A stretch of 35,127 nt of DNA, from NCBI GenBank assembly GCA_016194985.1, contig JACQAK010000054.1, positions 1-35,127 of the forward strand, written 5' to 3'. Positions 1 to 8,491 of the stretch are shown here, in pieces. The stretch comes from Bacteroidota bacterium (lineage in GTDB: Bacteria > Bacteroidota > Bacteroidia > B-17B0 > Aurantibacillaceae). Every line of letters starts with the position of its first letter. Position 1 is the first letter of the stretch. The translations under genes and the position numbers were made by a program. Below the pieces are notes generated by a model that saw only the letters and a program-made list of their open reading frames with translations, did not search any database and was not told the origin of the DNA.

Positions 1-760
1 CTTTCCAGTAATTTGAATTGTGGATGCTGAAAAATCCTTCTTTGCCGAAATTGGAAATTTCATAATGAATGAAATCATTTTTTTCCAAACGATCGATCAT
101 TTCTAAAAATAATTCAGAACTTTTTTCATCATCAATGGCAACTTCCTTTTTGGCCTTAAAGTCGTGTCCCAGTTTTGTTTTTTCTTCAATGGTTAAGTTA
201 TAACTCGAAATATGTTTTACATCTAAACCAATTGCCTTATCTAATGTTTTTTTCCAGTTTGCGAGATTGGAAAATTTTGAACCGTATATTAAATCAATGG
301 TAATATTCTCAAAGCCTCTGTCCTGAGCACGTTTCACACTTGATTCGCTTTCTTTGGCGGTATGCGCTCTGTTCATCCATATCAGTTCTTCTTCATCAAA
401 ACTTTGTAAACCAATACTCAGACGATTGATTTCCAGACGCTTTAATTCTTTTAATTTTTCATCCGACAGGTCATCCGGATTACATTCCATTGTTATTTCT
501 GCATTTGAAGCTACTTTGTAGAGTCTGTAAATTTTTTCTAAAATTAAAAAAGCTTCCTTTTCCGAAAGTAAACTGGGAGTTCCACCTCCAAAGTAAATGG
601 TATCAATGGTTTTATCTGAAAGATAATTATTTCTGAGGTCCATTTCCGTCAGGATACTTTTAACCAAAGCATCCTTGTTTTGCAGGGACGTTGAGAAATG
701 AAAATCGCAGTAATTGCAAGCTTGCTTACAAAAGGGAATATGAATGTATATTCCGCTCAC
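1..760 (-). CDS. hemW: HemW-like radical SAM heme chaperone, 3' end cut by window
   Basis: Radical SAM protein of the HemN/HemW family. HemW is thought to bind heme and hand it to target proteins; it is not a true coproporphyrinogen oxidase. Reading from a GTG at 760, residues 5-20 contain C11, C15 and C18 in the CX3CX2C pattern that binds the [4Fe-4S] cluster, followed by D-F. HemN has a further cysteine at that last position, so phenylalanine favours HemW. A GGGTPS motif (SAM-binding region) follows. About 253 codons are visible; the family is usually around 375 residues, so the C-terminal third lies outside the window. GTG is the only plausible start because an in-frame TAA lies two codons upstream. 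It starts 3 nt after the stop of the 498-residue gene upstream, so the two are probably translationally coupled. Confidence 0.93.
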   Translation of the reverse strand, partial: MSGIYIHIPFCKQACNYCDFHFSTSLQNKDALVKSILTEMDLRNNYLSDKTIDTIYFGGGTPSLLSEKEAFLILEKIYRLYKVASNAEITMECNPDDLSDEKLKELKRLEINRLSIGLQSFDEEELIWMNRAHTAKESESSVKRAQDRGFENITIDLIYGSKFSNLANWKKTLDKAIGLDVKHISSYNLTIEEKTKLGHDFKAKKEVAIDDEKSSELFLEMIDRLEKNDFIHYEISNFGKEGFFSIHNSNYWK

Positions 761-763
761 TAA

Positions 764-2260
764 TTATAATTTAACCGGAATGTTATAATACTTAACTAAC
801 TCAGCAATCAAGGCTCTTACGTGTTCAAAATCATTAGAGTCCTCATAGGTTGCTTTTAGTTTCTCTGTATATTGTTTACGTTGGTTGGTTAAATATTGTG
901 ACGTAAAATAGTAAGCTTCGATAGTTAGATCATTTTCTTTTACTACAATCTGATCGGACGTGATTTTTTTGTAACGTTTGTAAGTGGTGATCACTTTATC
1001 AAATTGTTGTAAGCTGAAATACCCCATGATCAGGGCAACAAACATCCCATCTAAGAATTTCTGAAACGGAATTTGCTGGTAGGATACTAAAGTATCTTCC
1101 AATATTTTCACTGACTTGTTTTTATCATTTACATCCCCTGTCAATAAAATAGCAGAATAGAAACATTTTAAGTTGATCAACTTGATAATGTATTCTCCGT
1201 CGTCCCAAATATCTTTTGCTAATTCAGATTCCAGCTTTTGCTTTAAAAACATCATGTTTTCCTTGATGTCGTTTGGCAATGTTTTATGATAATCATCCCT
1301 GAAGATGAATGCATAGGAACTCATGTAATGACTTGCCTGAACAGAGAATGAAAAGATTTCAGGAATGTTGATGTAGCTCTTCCAGAATTTCAAAAACGAA
1401 CTGATGTTGTTCATTTTTTTAACTTCCTGGATCATGGATTCTGTATTGTTATTGTTTACATCTAACTGAAGACGTAAGCCTAATATTTTAAAATACATGT
1501 CATCCAGATAGTGGAAGCATACATGTGCGCTATTTAAAAAATCACGTTCCAGATCATCCAGTTCTTTGATGGTTTCTTGTTTAAAAAAATCAGGATGACT
1601 TAAAAAGCTTAATTCATAATATTTTCCAAAACGTGCTAAGATACTGATGGAATTTGATTCGTGATTGATGTATTGATTAAAGAATGCCAGGTCTTTATTG
1701 GCCTGTGTTTTCGAAATATTATCCTTGCCTTTGAAAAATAAATTTTCTCGTAAGTAAAGGTATATGGAGTTTTTAATATTCTCTAAAGCAATATATTCCT
1801 GAACCTTTTTATGAAATTTATTTGCATCTTTTGATTCGGTAATAAAACACTGTTGAGCAAAGAATTTATTAACTTCGATCAGTGTGGTGTAGTCTTCTAT
1901 TTTCTCAGCCACATCGCAAAGCCAGTCGGCAATATCATTTGCTTTCTTTTTCTCGCCTTTGCTGAGTAATTCTTCAATGGTTTGTAAATTATGTTTTAAG
2001 TAATTAGTATAGTTTCTGCTTAAGAAGCCACTTAATTTAAATGTATGATGCGTTAACTGAAGAAACTTCTTCTTTGTTTTTTCTGCTGAGTCTCCGTAAA
2101 TTAATTTACATAACTCATCAGATTCATGATATGTTTTGGAATGACGAATGGCTGTTATCAATTTATAAGGCAATTCGGCATTTGTGTTTAATAAATAGTC
2201 AGCAAATTCTTTAAAATGAAATTCTGACAACAATAAAACTTGTTTTTGAATACTAATCAT
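764..2260 (-). CDS. Uncharacterised helical protein, 498 aa
   Basis: I do not recognise this family. The product is predicted soluble, with no signal peptide and no membrane segment. It is rich in Lys, Glu, Leu, Phe and Tyr with regularly spaced aromatic and leucine residues, which suggests an all-helical, TPR-like or helical-repeat scaffold. No catalytic motif is visible. It lies between ung and hemW on the same strand; its stop codon is 3 nt before the hemW GTG, so it probably shares a transcript with hemW. A Bacteroidota-type -10 element sits 57 nt upstream of the ATG. The coding assignment is firm (long open frame with typical composition); the function is unknown. Confidence 0.85.
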   Translation of the reverse strand: MISIQKQVLLLSEFHFKEFADYLLNTNAELPYKLITAIRHSKTYHESDELCKLIYGDSAEKTKKKFLQLTHHTFKLSGFLSRNYTNYLKHNLQTIEELLSKGEKKKANDIADWLCDVAEKIEDYTTLIEVNKFFAQQCFITESKDANKFHKKVQEYIALENIKNSIYLYLRENLFFKGKDNISKTQANKDLAFFNQYINHESNSISILARFGKYYELSFLSHPDFFKQETIKELDDLERDFLNSAHVCFHYLDDMYFKILGLRLQLDVNNNNTESMIQEVKKMNNISSFLKFWKSYINIPEIFSFSVQASHYMSSYAFIFRDDYHKTLPNDIKENMMFLKQKLESELAKDIWDDGEYIIKLINLKCFYSAILLTGDVNDKNKSVKILEDTLVSYQQIPFQKFLDGMFVALIMGYFSLQQFDKVITTYKRYKKITSDQIVVKENDLTIEAYYFTSQYLTNQRKQYTEKLKATYEDSNDFEHVRALIAELVKYYNIPVKL

Positions 2261-2316
2261 ATCGGCATTTATTGTACAAAGATTTCCCTAAACCTAAATA
2301 TAATGTTTTACTAATA

Positions 2317-2324
2317 CAAACATA
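2317..2324 (-). promoter_or_regulatory. Candidate TAnnTTTG -10 element
   Basis: On the minus strand the sequence is TATGTTTG, an exact match to the Bacteroidota -10 consensus, in the 90-nt gap between ung and the 498-residue gene. It would give that gene and hemW a transcript separate from ung. No clear -33 TTTG was seen at the right distance. Confidence 0.4.
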
Positions 2325-2350
2325 ATCTACAAAATATTGAAAACTGTCGA

Positions 2351-3052
2351 TTAAATGTTTGGTTTGAACAGATCATGATCAGGCAAATTCCAGTTGACAG
2401 GTAAATTATTTTTAGACAGTAAATATTCGTTTGTTCTTGAAAAGTGTTTGCAGCCAAAGAATGCGCCACCGGCCAGTGGCGACGGGTGTGCGGCCGTTAG
2501 TGCCAAATGTTTTTCTAAATCGATTAAGGAAGCTTTTGATTTGGCAAAATTTCCCCACAATAAAAACACACAGTGTTGCTTTTCATCGGAGATTAATTTG
2601 ATAACCGCATCGGTAAATTGTTCCCAGCCTTTTTTTTGGTGACTGGCAGGTTCTCCGGCTCTTACCGTTAGGGTAGCGTTTAATAACAAAACACCCTGAT
2701 TGGCCCATGCCGTTAAATTACCGTGGTTGGGAATGGTGAATCCTATATTTTCTGATTTTAGTTCTTTATAAATGTTTGCCAGCGACGGAGGCGTTTTTAT
2801 GCCGTAGTTTACAGAAAAGCTTAACCCGTGAGCCTGGTTAGGACCATGATAAGGATCCTGCCCTAAAATAATCACTTTTACATTTTCGAAAGGCGTTAAT
2901 TTTAAAGCATTAAATACTTCGGCTTGTTTTGGGTAAATAGTATGAGATGCTCTTTCATTTTTTAAAAACAATTTCAACTCTTCGATATATGGTTTTTCAA
3001 ACTCGTCTTTAAGCTTAAAATCCCACGAATTACCTATCAATTTTGTAATCAT
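2351..3052 (-). CDS. ung: Uracil-DNA glycosylase, family 1
   Basis: Removes uracil from DNA and so begins base excision repair after cytosine deamination or dUMP incorporation. Residues 64-69 are GQDPYH, the water-activating loop with catalytic Asp66. Residues 189-193 are HPSPL, the minor-groove intercalation loop with His189. The FFGCKHFSRTN stretch that follows is typical of bacterial Ung. At 233 residues it is full length for the family. It is the first gene of the minus-strand run toward hemW, and its start faces the divergent small lipoprotein/ytxJ unit. The ATG at 3052 leaves the usual Ung N-terminus (NSWDFKL) close to the start, as expected. Confidence 0.97.
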   Translation of the reverse strand: MITKLIGNSWDFKLKDEFEKPYIEELKLFLKNERASHTIYPKQAEVFNALKLTPFENVKVIILGQDPYHGPNQAHGLSFSVNYGIKTPPSLANIYKELKSENIGFTIPNHGNLTAWANQGVLLLNATLTVRAGEPASHQKKGWEQFTDAVIKLISDEKQHCVFLLWGNFAKSKASLIDLEKHLALTAAHPSPLAGGAFFGCKHFSRTNEYLLSKNNLPVNWNLPDHDLFKPNI

Positions 3053-3106
3053 TTTGTATTGTTAATTGTTTTTAAGAAAAAACTATGATTTTCCTCAGTC
3101 TTTTTT

Positions 3107-3136
3107 TTTGTTGTTAGCGAAATTACTATATATTTG
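3107..3136 (+). promoter_or_regulatory. Promoter with -33 TTTG and -10 TATATTTG
   Basis: TTTG at 3107-3110 and TATATTTG at 3129-3136 are separated by 18 nt, matching the Bacteroidota -33/-10 arrangement. The ATG of the 43-residue lipoprotein is 27 nt downstream. This is the best-formed promoter in the window. Confidence 0.65.
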
Positions 3137-3163
3137 TTTCTCTATTATTAAAATTTGAAAATT

Positions 3164-3295
3164 ATGAAAAAATTAGCTTTACTATCTGCTTTGTTAATTG
3201 CTTTTTGTGCATCATTAACTTCTTGCAAATCGCACGAAAAATGCCCTGCTTACTCTAAAGCTAATACTATTCAGTCTGCTAAAAAATCTGTTTAA
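3164..3295 (+). CDS. Small lipoprotein, 43 aa
   Basis: ATG at 3164 opens a 43-codon frame ending in TAA at 3293. The product has a lysine-rich start, a hydrophobic stretch at residues 4-19 and an LTSC lipobox with Cys21. The mature part would be only about 23 residues (KSHEKCPAY and so on) with one more cysteine at position 27. Signal peptidase II processing and lipid anchoring are inferred from the lipobox. A strong promoter lies 27 nt upstream and ytxJ begins 5 nt after its stop, so the two genes are almost certainly one transcript. Function unknown; the pairing with a bacillithiol-linked thioredoxin-fold protein may point to redox or envelope stress, but that is inference. Confidence 0.75.
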   Translation: MKKLALLSALLIAFCASLTSCKSHEKCPAYSKANTIQSAKKSV

Positions 3296-3300
3296 TCATT

Positions 3301-3648
3301 ATGCTTTGGCATAAGCTTACAGACCTTAGTCAGTTACAAGACATTCAATCTCTTTCTAAAGAACAGTCGGCCAATGGGTTGACTGTTCTTATTTTTAAGC
3401 ATAGTACCAGATGTTCTATCAGCTCGATGGCACTAAACCGCTTGGAGACCAGATGGACCGACAGCGAGAAAATTCCTGCCTATTATCTTGATTTACTACA
3501 GCATCGTGATATTTCCAATGAAATTGCAGCCATGTACTCTGTGGAACATGCTTCTCCACAGGTTTTATTGATCAAGAACGGAGTATGCGTGTATCACGCG
3601 TCTCATACCAATATTGCGGCATCCGATATTCTCGAAGCCGCTAAATAA
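3301..3648 (+). CDS. ytxJ: YtxJ family bacillithiol-system redox protein (monothiol bacilliredoxin)
   Basis: Thioredoxin-fold protein of the YtxJ (DUF2847) family, a predicted bacilliredoxin that removes bacillithiol from oxidised protein cysteines. The active-site region is FKHSTRCSIS at residues 32-41 with a single cysteine, Cys38, which fits a monothiol mechanism. A later cysteine, in the NGVCVYH stretch, lies on the C-terminal strand of the fold. The length of 115 residues is normal for the family. It has no signal peptide, so it acts in the cytoplasm. It follows the small lipoprotein gene by 5 nt. Its presence suggests that the organism makes bacillithiol, although no bsh genes lie in this window. 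Confidence 0.9.
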   Translation: MLWHKLTDLSQLQDIQSLSKEQSANGLTVLIFKHSTRCSISSMALNRLETRWTDSEKIPAYYLDLLQHRDISNEIAAMYSVEHASPQVLLIKNGVCVYHASHTNIAASDILEAAK

Positions 3649-3685
3649 AGAGAATAGGTGGCTCCAAGGCGCTATTTCTTATTTA

Positions 3686-4093
3686 TTACCAGATAAACTC
3701 AATTACCTGCTTCAGATCAGGGTGTAAGCTCTTTGCTACCGGGCAGGTATGGGCAGCGTGTTCATATATTTTCTTTTCCTTATCAGTATAATTCTTCTTA
3801 GGAAAGGTAAGTTTTATATGGATCTCACCTATGCGTCTTGGTTCTGCATACATTATTTTGGTAACCTCTGCTGTGGTTCCATCAACAGGTGTAATGCCGT
3901 CCTTCATGGCCACTATACCCATAATGGAGATCATACAACTGCCTAAGGCAGTAGCCACCAAATCAGTAGGAGAAAACATTTCGCCTTTGCCATGATTATC
4001 CTTAGGGGCATCGGTATAAATAGTCGTGTTGGATTGGAGGTGAGTGGCTTCTGTTCTCAGTTCTCCTAAATAGGTTACTTTACTGGTAATCAT
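3686..4093 (-). CDS. OsmC family peroxide-reducing protein
   Basis: OsmC/Ohr-type protein of 135 residues. The family reduces organic hydroperoxides with two cysteines. Here Cys53 lies in ALGSCM at the start of the long central helix and Cys117 in HTCPVAKSL, the usual two positions. The N-terminal strand region (VTYLGELRTEATH) and the SPTDLVATALG motif are typical of the OsmC subgroup that is distinct from Ohr. It is cytoplasmic. It converges on ytxJ, with 37 nt between stops, and is read divergently from the 250-residue barrel gene and lipA through a 78-nt shared promoter region. The neighbouring ytxJ is also redox related, but the two are on opposite strands. Confidence 0.92.
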   Translation of the reverse strand: MITSKVTYLGELRTEATHLQSNTTIYTDAPKDNHGKGEMFSPTDLVATALGSCMISIMGIVAMKDGITPVDGTTAEVTKIMYAEPRRIGEIHIKLTFPKKNYTDKEKKIYEHAAHTCPVAKSLHPDLKQVIEFIW

Positions 4094-4109
4094 GGCTTCA
4101 ATTTTAGTT

Positions 4110-4117
4110 CAAAGATA
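4110..4117 (-). promoter_or_regulatory. -10 element for the OsmC gene
   Basis: Minus-strand TATCTTTG, an exact TAnnTTTG match, lies 16 nt upstream of the OsmC ATG. It is back to back with the plus-strand element at 4154-4161, so the short intergenic space holds two divergent promoters. Confidence 0.55.
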
Positions 4118-4153
4118 ATAAAGCATTAGCTATTTAATCAACAAATTATTAAT

Positions 4154-4161
4154 TACTTTTG
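4154..4161 (+). promoter_or_regulatory. -10 element for the barrel gene and lipA
   Basis: TACTTTTG, an exact TAnnTTTG match, ends 10 nt before the ATG at 4172, giving a very short leader. No obvious -33 TTTG is present. Confidence 0.55.
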
Positions 4162-4171
4162 TTATCCTATA

Positions 4172-4924
4172 ATGAAACAAATTTTATATAGTTTGCTGGC
4201 GCTTTTTATAAGTGCGTTGTGTTTTTCTCAAAGCACTTCACAGGCTATTGCTAATGGACAAGATCCCAATGTGTTGTATCGTAACGAAATGTCGTTTGGC
4301 TTTTTTGCGCACAGCCGCGGTTTCGGAATGAATTTTATGCGTGCTAAGCATGTGACAGGTACACGAAAGCGCTTGCTTGAAGTACAGGCTTTGAACATGA
4401 AACATCCTAAAGAAGTAAAAGTGTCAAATAGCGTTGATAATTCTAAAAAATTTATTTACGGAAAGTTAAACAGTATCCTCTTATTCAGAGCAGGGGTGGG
4501 GTATCAAACTACGTTGTTTAAACGCTCCGACAGAAAATCAGTAGAGATCAGAACCTCTTATTATGTTGGTGGTAATCTAACCTTTGCCAAGCCCAATTAT
4601 GTTTTGGTTTACAGAGAAAATATTACGGGAAACAAGTATCAGCAATCCGTGAAATATGATCCGGCGGTGCATACCATTGATAGTATTTCGGGCAGAGGAC
4701 CACTGGTAGATGGTTTGTCAGAGATAAAAGTATATCCGGGGGCTTATGCAAAACTTAATTTAAGTTTTGAGTATGCTCCTTTTTCTAATAAAGTAAAAGC
4801 CATTGAAACCGGAGTGATCTTAGATTATTACCCGAAGGCATTACCTATCATGGCTCAAAATCCTGCCGAAAACTTTATCGTGACATTATACGTTGGTTTT
4901 GTGTTTGGTAAAAAATGGTTCTAA
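4172..4924 (+). CDS. Exported protein, probable outer-membrane beta-barrel, 250 aa
   Basis: Residues 1-20 form a signal peptide (basic start, hydrophobic LLALFISALCF, cleavage after FSQ). The mature part has alternating polar and hydrophobic strands, many aromatics and a C-terminal strand ending in WF (LYVGFVFGKKWF), all typical of outer-membrane beta-barrels. I do not recognise a named family. It lies 3 nt upstream of lipA on the same strand and is clearly co-transcribed with it. No biochemical link between a barrel protein and lipoate synthesis is known to me, so the pairing may be only operonic. Confidence 0.85.
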   Translation: MKQILYSLLALFISALCFSQSTSQAIANGQDPNVLYRNEMSFGFFAHSRGFGMNFMRAKHVTGTRKRLLEVQALNMKHPKEVKVSNSVDNSKKFIYGKLNSILLFRAGVGYQTTLFKRSDRKSVEIRTSYYVGGNLTFAKPNYVLVYRENITGNKYQQSVKYDPAVHTIDSISGRGPLVDGLSEIKVYPGAYAKLNLSFEYAPFSNKVKAIETGVILDYYPKALPIMAQNPAENFIVTLYVGFVFGKKWF

Positions 4925-4927
4925 AAA

Positions 4928-5800
4928 ATGGAAAACGCTAACGAACAAACAATTTTAGACAGACCTCGTAAACCGGATTGGTTGAGAGTGAAGTTGCCAA
5001 TAGGGGAAGAGTATTTGAAAGTAAGAAATATTGTTTCTACTCATAAACTGCATACGATTTGTGAAAGCGGCAATTGCCCTAATATGGGCGAATGCTGGGG
5101 AGCAGGTACTGCTACGTTTATGATATTGGGAAATATCTGTACACGTTCCTGCGGATTTTGTGCAGTAGCTACAGGTAAACCAAAACCGGCCGATTGGGAT
5201 GAGCCTAAGCGTGTGGCAAACTCCGTCAAATTAATGGGTGTAAAGCACTGTGTTATTACATCGGTAGACAGAGATGATTTGAAAGATGGTGGTTCCATTA
5301 TCTGGGCAGAGACCATTAAAGCCATCAGAGAAATTAGTCCTGAAACAAAATTTGAATGTTTGATCCCTGATTTTGCCGGTAAATGGGAAAACCTGCAACG
5401 CATCATTGATGTAAAACCGGATATTGTTTCACATAATATTGAAACGGTTCGGAGGTTAACGGCGCAAGTACGTATACAGGCTAAATACGACAGAAGCATG
5501 GAAGTATTGAAGCGCTTGCATGAGGCTGGTGTAAGAACTAAATGTGGGTTAATGGTGGGCTTAGGTGAAACAGAAGAAGAAGTTTTGGAAACCATTGATG
5601 ATCTGGCTGCAGTGCATTGCGATGTGATGACCATAGGTCAATATTTACAACCTACTCCCAAACATTTACCGGTAGCCAGATTTGTGCATCCGGATGAATT
5701 TAAAAAATGGGGAGAGATTGCTTTATCAAAAGGATTCAGATATGTAGAAAGTGGTGCTTTAGTGCGTTCTTCTTATCACGCCGAAAAACACGTATTTTAA
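4928..5800 (+). CDS. lipA: Lipoyl synthase
   Basis: Radical SAM enzyme that inserts two sulfur atoms at C6 and C8 of the octanoyl chain on the H protein and on E2 subunits of 2-oxoacid dehydrogenases. Cys45, Cys50 and Cys56 form the auxiliary [4Fe-4S] cluster motif CX4CX5C. Cys71, Cys75 and Cys78 form the radical SAM motif CX3CX2C. The C-terminal RSSYHAEKH carries the conserved serine that ligates the auxiliary cluster. At 290 residues it is full length. It follows the barrel gene by 3 nt. No lipB or lplA is in the window. Confidence 0.97.
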   Translation: MENANEQTILDRPRKPDWLRVKLPIGEEYLKVRNIVSTHKLHTICESGNCPNMGECWGAGTATFMILGNICTRSCGFCAVATGKPKPADWDEPKRVANSVKLMGVKHCVITSVDRDDLKDGGSIIWAETIKAIREISPETKFECLIPDFAGKWENLQRIIDVKPDIVSHNIETVRRLTAQVRIQAKYDRSMEVLKRLHEAGVRTKCGLMVGLGETEEEVLETIDDLAAVHCDVMTIGQYLQPTPKHLPVARFVHPDEFKKWGEIALSKGFRYVESGALVRSSYHAEKHVF

Positions 5801-5920
5801 TTTTTTTAACCACATAGATTACAGATTATTTAATTTGTGTAATCATAATATAAAGAATAAATGAATTTAGTTTTTCTTTCTAAGCTTTTAATCTTTTTCA
5901 ACTTTCTAAACTAAATTGTA

Positions 5921-6532
5921 ATGAATTCTCTCTTTTCTATTCTTTTAAAAAATATCATTCTTTTAGCGTTAATCATCATTTGTTTGGTATTTGTATTTAC
6001 ACAATATATCGGTTATAAAGAAGTACGTTATATTTTTTCAGGAATGGGAGCCTTGTATGTGTTGGCTTCTTGTTATGAGGCCTATGCACTTTCTCAGCTC
6101 AAAAAAGAGACCAGAAAATTCATCTATTTCCCGGACGGATTGGTGGCTAAACGAATTATTAAAATCATTTCATTTACCTGTATAGGTGTGTTACTGTATT
6201 ATTCGGGAAGCATTATAAAGTATATGGCCTTTTTATGTTTTTTAATTGCATTTACCGAAATCGTAGTAACGATTTGGAGAAAGTTGAAGAACTTATGTTT
6301 TGTAGCTTTTGAGGGCGATCAACTGATCGTGTCTACTAATAAAATTCACACTACCAGTGTGAAAGAAATTCAGAAAATAGAATCACGTCACGGACTGACT
6401 TACTTTGTAAATTACAATAAAAAAGCGATCACACTTCGCACGGATATGATGAGTGAAAAAGCAGAATTTGATGCGGCTTTACAAACGTGGATCAAAGAAC
6501 ACCATTTGTCTGATAAAGTTGTGGCAGAGTAA
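5921..6532 (+). CDS. Unknown membrane protein, 203 aa
   Basis: I do not recognise the family. Four hydrophobic segments are visible at about residues 9-28, 38-58, 80-97 and 99-117. A soluble C-terminal part follows (about 128-195) whose strand pattern (DQLIVSTNKIHTTSVKEI, then ITLRTDMM) resembles bacterial PH-like domains. The 120-nt gap after lipA has no terminator that I can see and no exact TAnnTTTG, so its promoter is unclear. It converges on the large barrel gene, with 22 nt between stops. Confidence 0.75.
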   Translation: MNSLFSILLKNIILLALIIICLVFVFTQYIGYKEVRYIFSGMGALYVLASCYEAYALSQLKKETRKFIYFPDGLVAKRIIKIISFTCIGVLLYYSGSIIKYMAFLCFLIAFTEIVVTIWRKLKNLCFVAFEGDQLIVSTNKIHTTSVKEIQKIESRHGLTYFVNYNKKAITLRTDMMSEKAEFDAALQTWIKEHHLSDKVVAE

Positions 6533-6554
6533 TTTTGCCGAATGCTCTAACTAT

Positions 6555-8453
6555 TTAATAGCTTATAAAATCAGGCCTTGAAACAGAGAAAGCTCTTACT
6601 CTTAGTGTAAAGCTGGTAATAGGGTTGTATTTCAAAGCAAATCCACCCCCATCCGGAAAAAAAGGATAAGCTCCAACGGCAAATTGAAAGGTGCTGTTCA
6701 ATAAATTTTCATTTCGTAACATAATACCAATTGTATAAGCCTGATATAAATTACTCTTCATCAAAGGATGAGTGGGATCGCCTATCATTCCTATACCGGC
6801 AGTAACCACAGGAGCAAACCGAAATCCGATCAACTGATAAGGTAAGTAGGCTACTGTTTCCGAACTTAATGTCATTTTGGTGTTGCCCGATAATGTTCTG
6901 TTCTCAAAGCCATATAGTTCATCCCCGTTAAACGTAATGGTTTGTCCGGTTAGTTTATGTTCGCCATGTACCAGATTAAAATTCAGAAATTCTCTGAAGA
7001 ACCAGTTCCCCTTTTTTAAGAGATCACTGAAATAATATAATTTGTAATTCGTGGTGATGTCGTTTGTTACATGTTCATTGAAAAATATGCCATACGAAAA
7101 TGTTGCCGATAAATATCCTATTTTGAAGTGTTTGGCTCTTGCTATCTCTACTCCTGTATAATACCTTATTTTTTTAAATTCATATTTGATTCCGCCTCCA
7201 ATGATCTGCACAATTAACCCTTCCGGAACATCTTCATTGGCGCCGAAGCGATAAATGAATTTATCCTTGTAATAGGTTTGAATAGCAAAACCAATATTTC
7301 CTAATGCGGCATTGGTATTATAATAGGATTTGGCCGTATCGATCGTTGATGAAGGTCTGTTTAAATAATTGGTAGCATAATAACGCGTTCCTACAATAAA
7401 ATTGGTGCTTTGATTGAAAAAACTTTTGTCTTTGCTTAGTTTCCGGAGTTTAAAACTTTTGCCTCCCCACAGATCATAACTTAAACTGTTGAGGGGAATT
7501 TGTTTGTTTTCGCCGGCGATTGTATCAGTATAATCATATTTTTTCCAATTATGAGAAACAGATATACCTCCTGCCCATTCAGTAAGGGGCGAAAAGAAAG
7601 GTCTATCGAAGGATAAGCCGACATTGGTGCCGGTCTTATCCGTTGCATACCCCAGCCTTGATGAAATATAGGTATTATCAATATTGGCGATGCCATAATA
7701 TCCATTGAATTCATAAAGGTCGGGTCTTGTAAAACGGGCATATTGTTCAAATTGCTGACCAACACCGAATAAATTATAGTTCCTTAATTTAGCATCGGCA
7801 AAAACATCGGTAATTAAAAATGGAATAGTAATCGGCCATTTATCGTGTACAATCACATTGACGGTCACACTATCCTTTTTTTTTGATTCTGTTATATATA
7901 TGCGGGCGTCATTTACAAAAACGGCCTGTCGCAATACCCTTTCCGTTTCACTTAAGGATAAGGCATTTAAGGTATCGTTGACTTTAAACAATAGTTTATT
8001 GATGATGACAAATTTTCTGGTTGTAATATGAGCGTTGTTCCCCAGCTTCTGAACGCGATTGATATTATGCATGATTGTATCATTAACATTGTGTCCAAAG
8101 GGATCGTATACGGTAATGACAATATCTTTAATGATACTTCCCTGATAGTTTAAATAGGGATTAACCCGTTTGGGTTCTTTGGAAGCCGGCTGCTTAGGGT
8201 ATTCTTTCGGCTCGGGGTCTACAAATATAGCGTCGTAGGCCCAGCCGGTGATCTTATGCCTGTAGGCGAACTTTTTAAGTTTTTTGTATACGGCTAAAGA
8301 ATCTTTGTGGGGCTCTTTTTCTTTGGGATGTTTTTTTTGAGCCAGGAGGCTATGACCTGAAAACATGACCAGAAGGAACACTATCAGGCTGTTTTTAAGT
8401 AAATGATGAGGTTTACAGCCGGATAAACATCTATGAAATGACGCTAAATGCAC
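6555..8453 (-). CDS. BamA/TamA-like outer-membrane protein with POTRA-like N-terminus
   Basis: A 632-residue exported protein. A long signal peptide ends near residue 39 (SLLAQ). A proline- and lysine-rich stretch reaches about 100. Residues 105-205 resemble a POTRA domain (QGSIIKDIVITVYDPFG, then ERVLRQAVFVNDARIYI and VTVNVIVHDKWP). Residues 215-632 are a beta-barrel of the surface-antigen type, ending in FSVSRPDFISY. The role is inferred to be in the outer membrane, possibly in assembly or export; it is not the main BamA, which is larger and has five POTRA domains. The longest frame starts with GTG at 8453; a later start at M30 or GTG codon 25 would give a more ordinary signal peptide. It is 38 nt downstream of the AstE-like gene and could be the last gene of that operon. 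Confidence 0.8.
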   Translation of the reverse strand: MHLASFHRCLSGCKPHHLLKNSLIVFLLVMFSGHSLLAQKKHPKEKEPHKDSLAVYKKLKKFAYRHKITGWAYDAIFVDPEPKEYPKQPASKEPKRVNPYLNYQGSIIKDIVITVYDPFGHNVNDTIMHNINRVQKLGNNAHITTRKFVIINKLLFKVNDTLNALSLSETERVLRQAVFVNDARIYITESKKKDSVTVNVIVHDKWPITIPFLITDVFADAKLRNYNLFGVGQQFEQYARFTRPDLYEFNGYYGIANIDNTYISSRLGYATDKTGTNVGLSFDRPFFSPLTEWAGGISVSHNWKKYDYTDTIAGENKQIPLNSLSYDLWGGKSFKLRKLSKDKSFFNQSTNFIVGTRYYATNYLNRPSSTIDTAKSYYNTNAALGNIGFAIQTYYKDKFIYRFGANEDVPEGLIVQIIGGGIKYEFKKIRYYTGVEIARAKHFKIGYLSATFSYGIFFNEHVTNDITTNYKLYYFSDLLKKGNWFFREFLNFNLVHGEHKLTGQTITFNGDELYGFENRTLSGNTKMTLSSETVAYLPYQLIGFRFAPVVTAGIGMIGDPTHPLMKSNLYQAYTIGIMLRNENLLNSTFQFAVGAYPFFPDGGGFALKYNPITSFTLRVRAFSVSRPDFISY

Positions 8454-8491
8454 ACCTGTTAAGGTACGGATAAAATGTGACTCAGTGGATT

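Noticed and set aside
3649..3685. Possible terminator between ytxJ and the OsmC gene
   Set aside because: AATAG and CTATT could pair, but the interior does not form a stem and there is no clear T-run.
5041..5634. 197-codon minus-strand frame opposite lipA
   Set aside because: Antisense to strongly conserved lipA; composition typical of a shadow frame.
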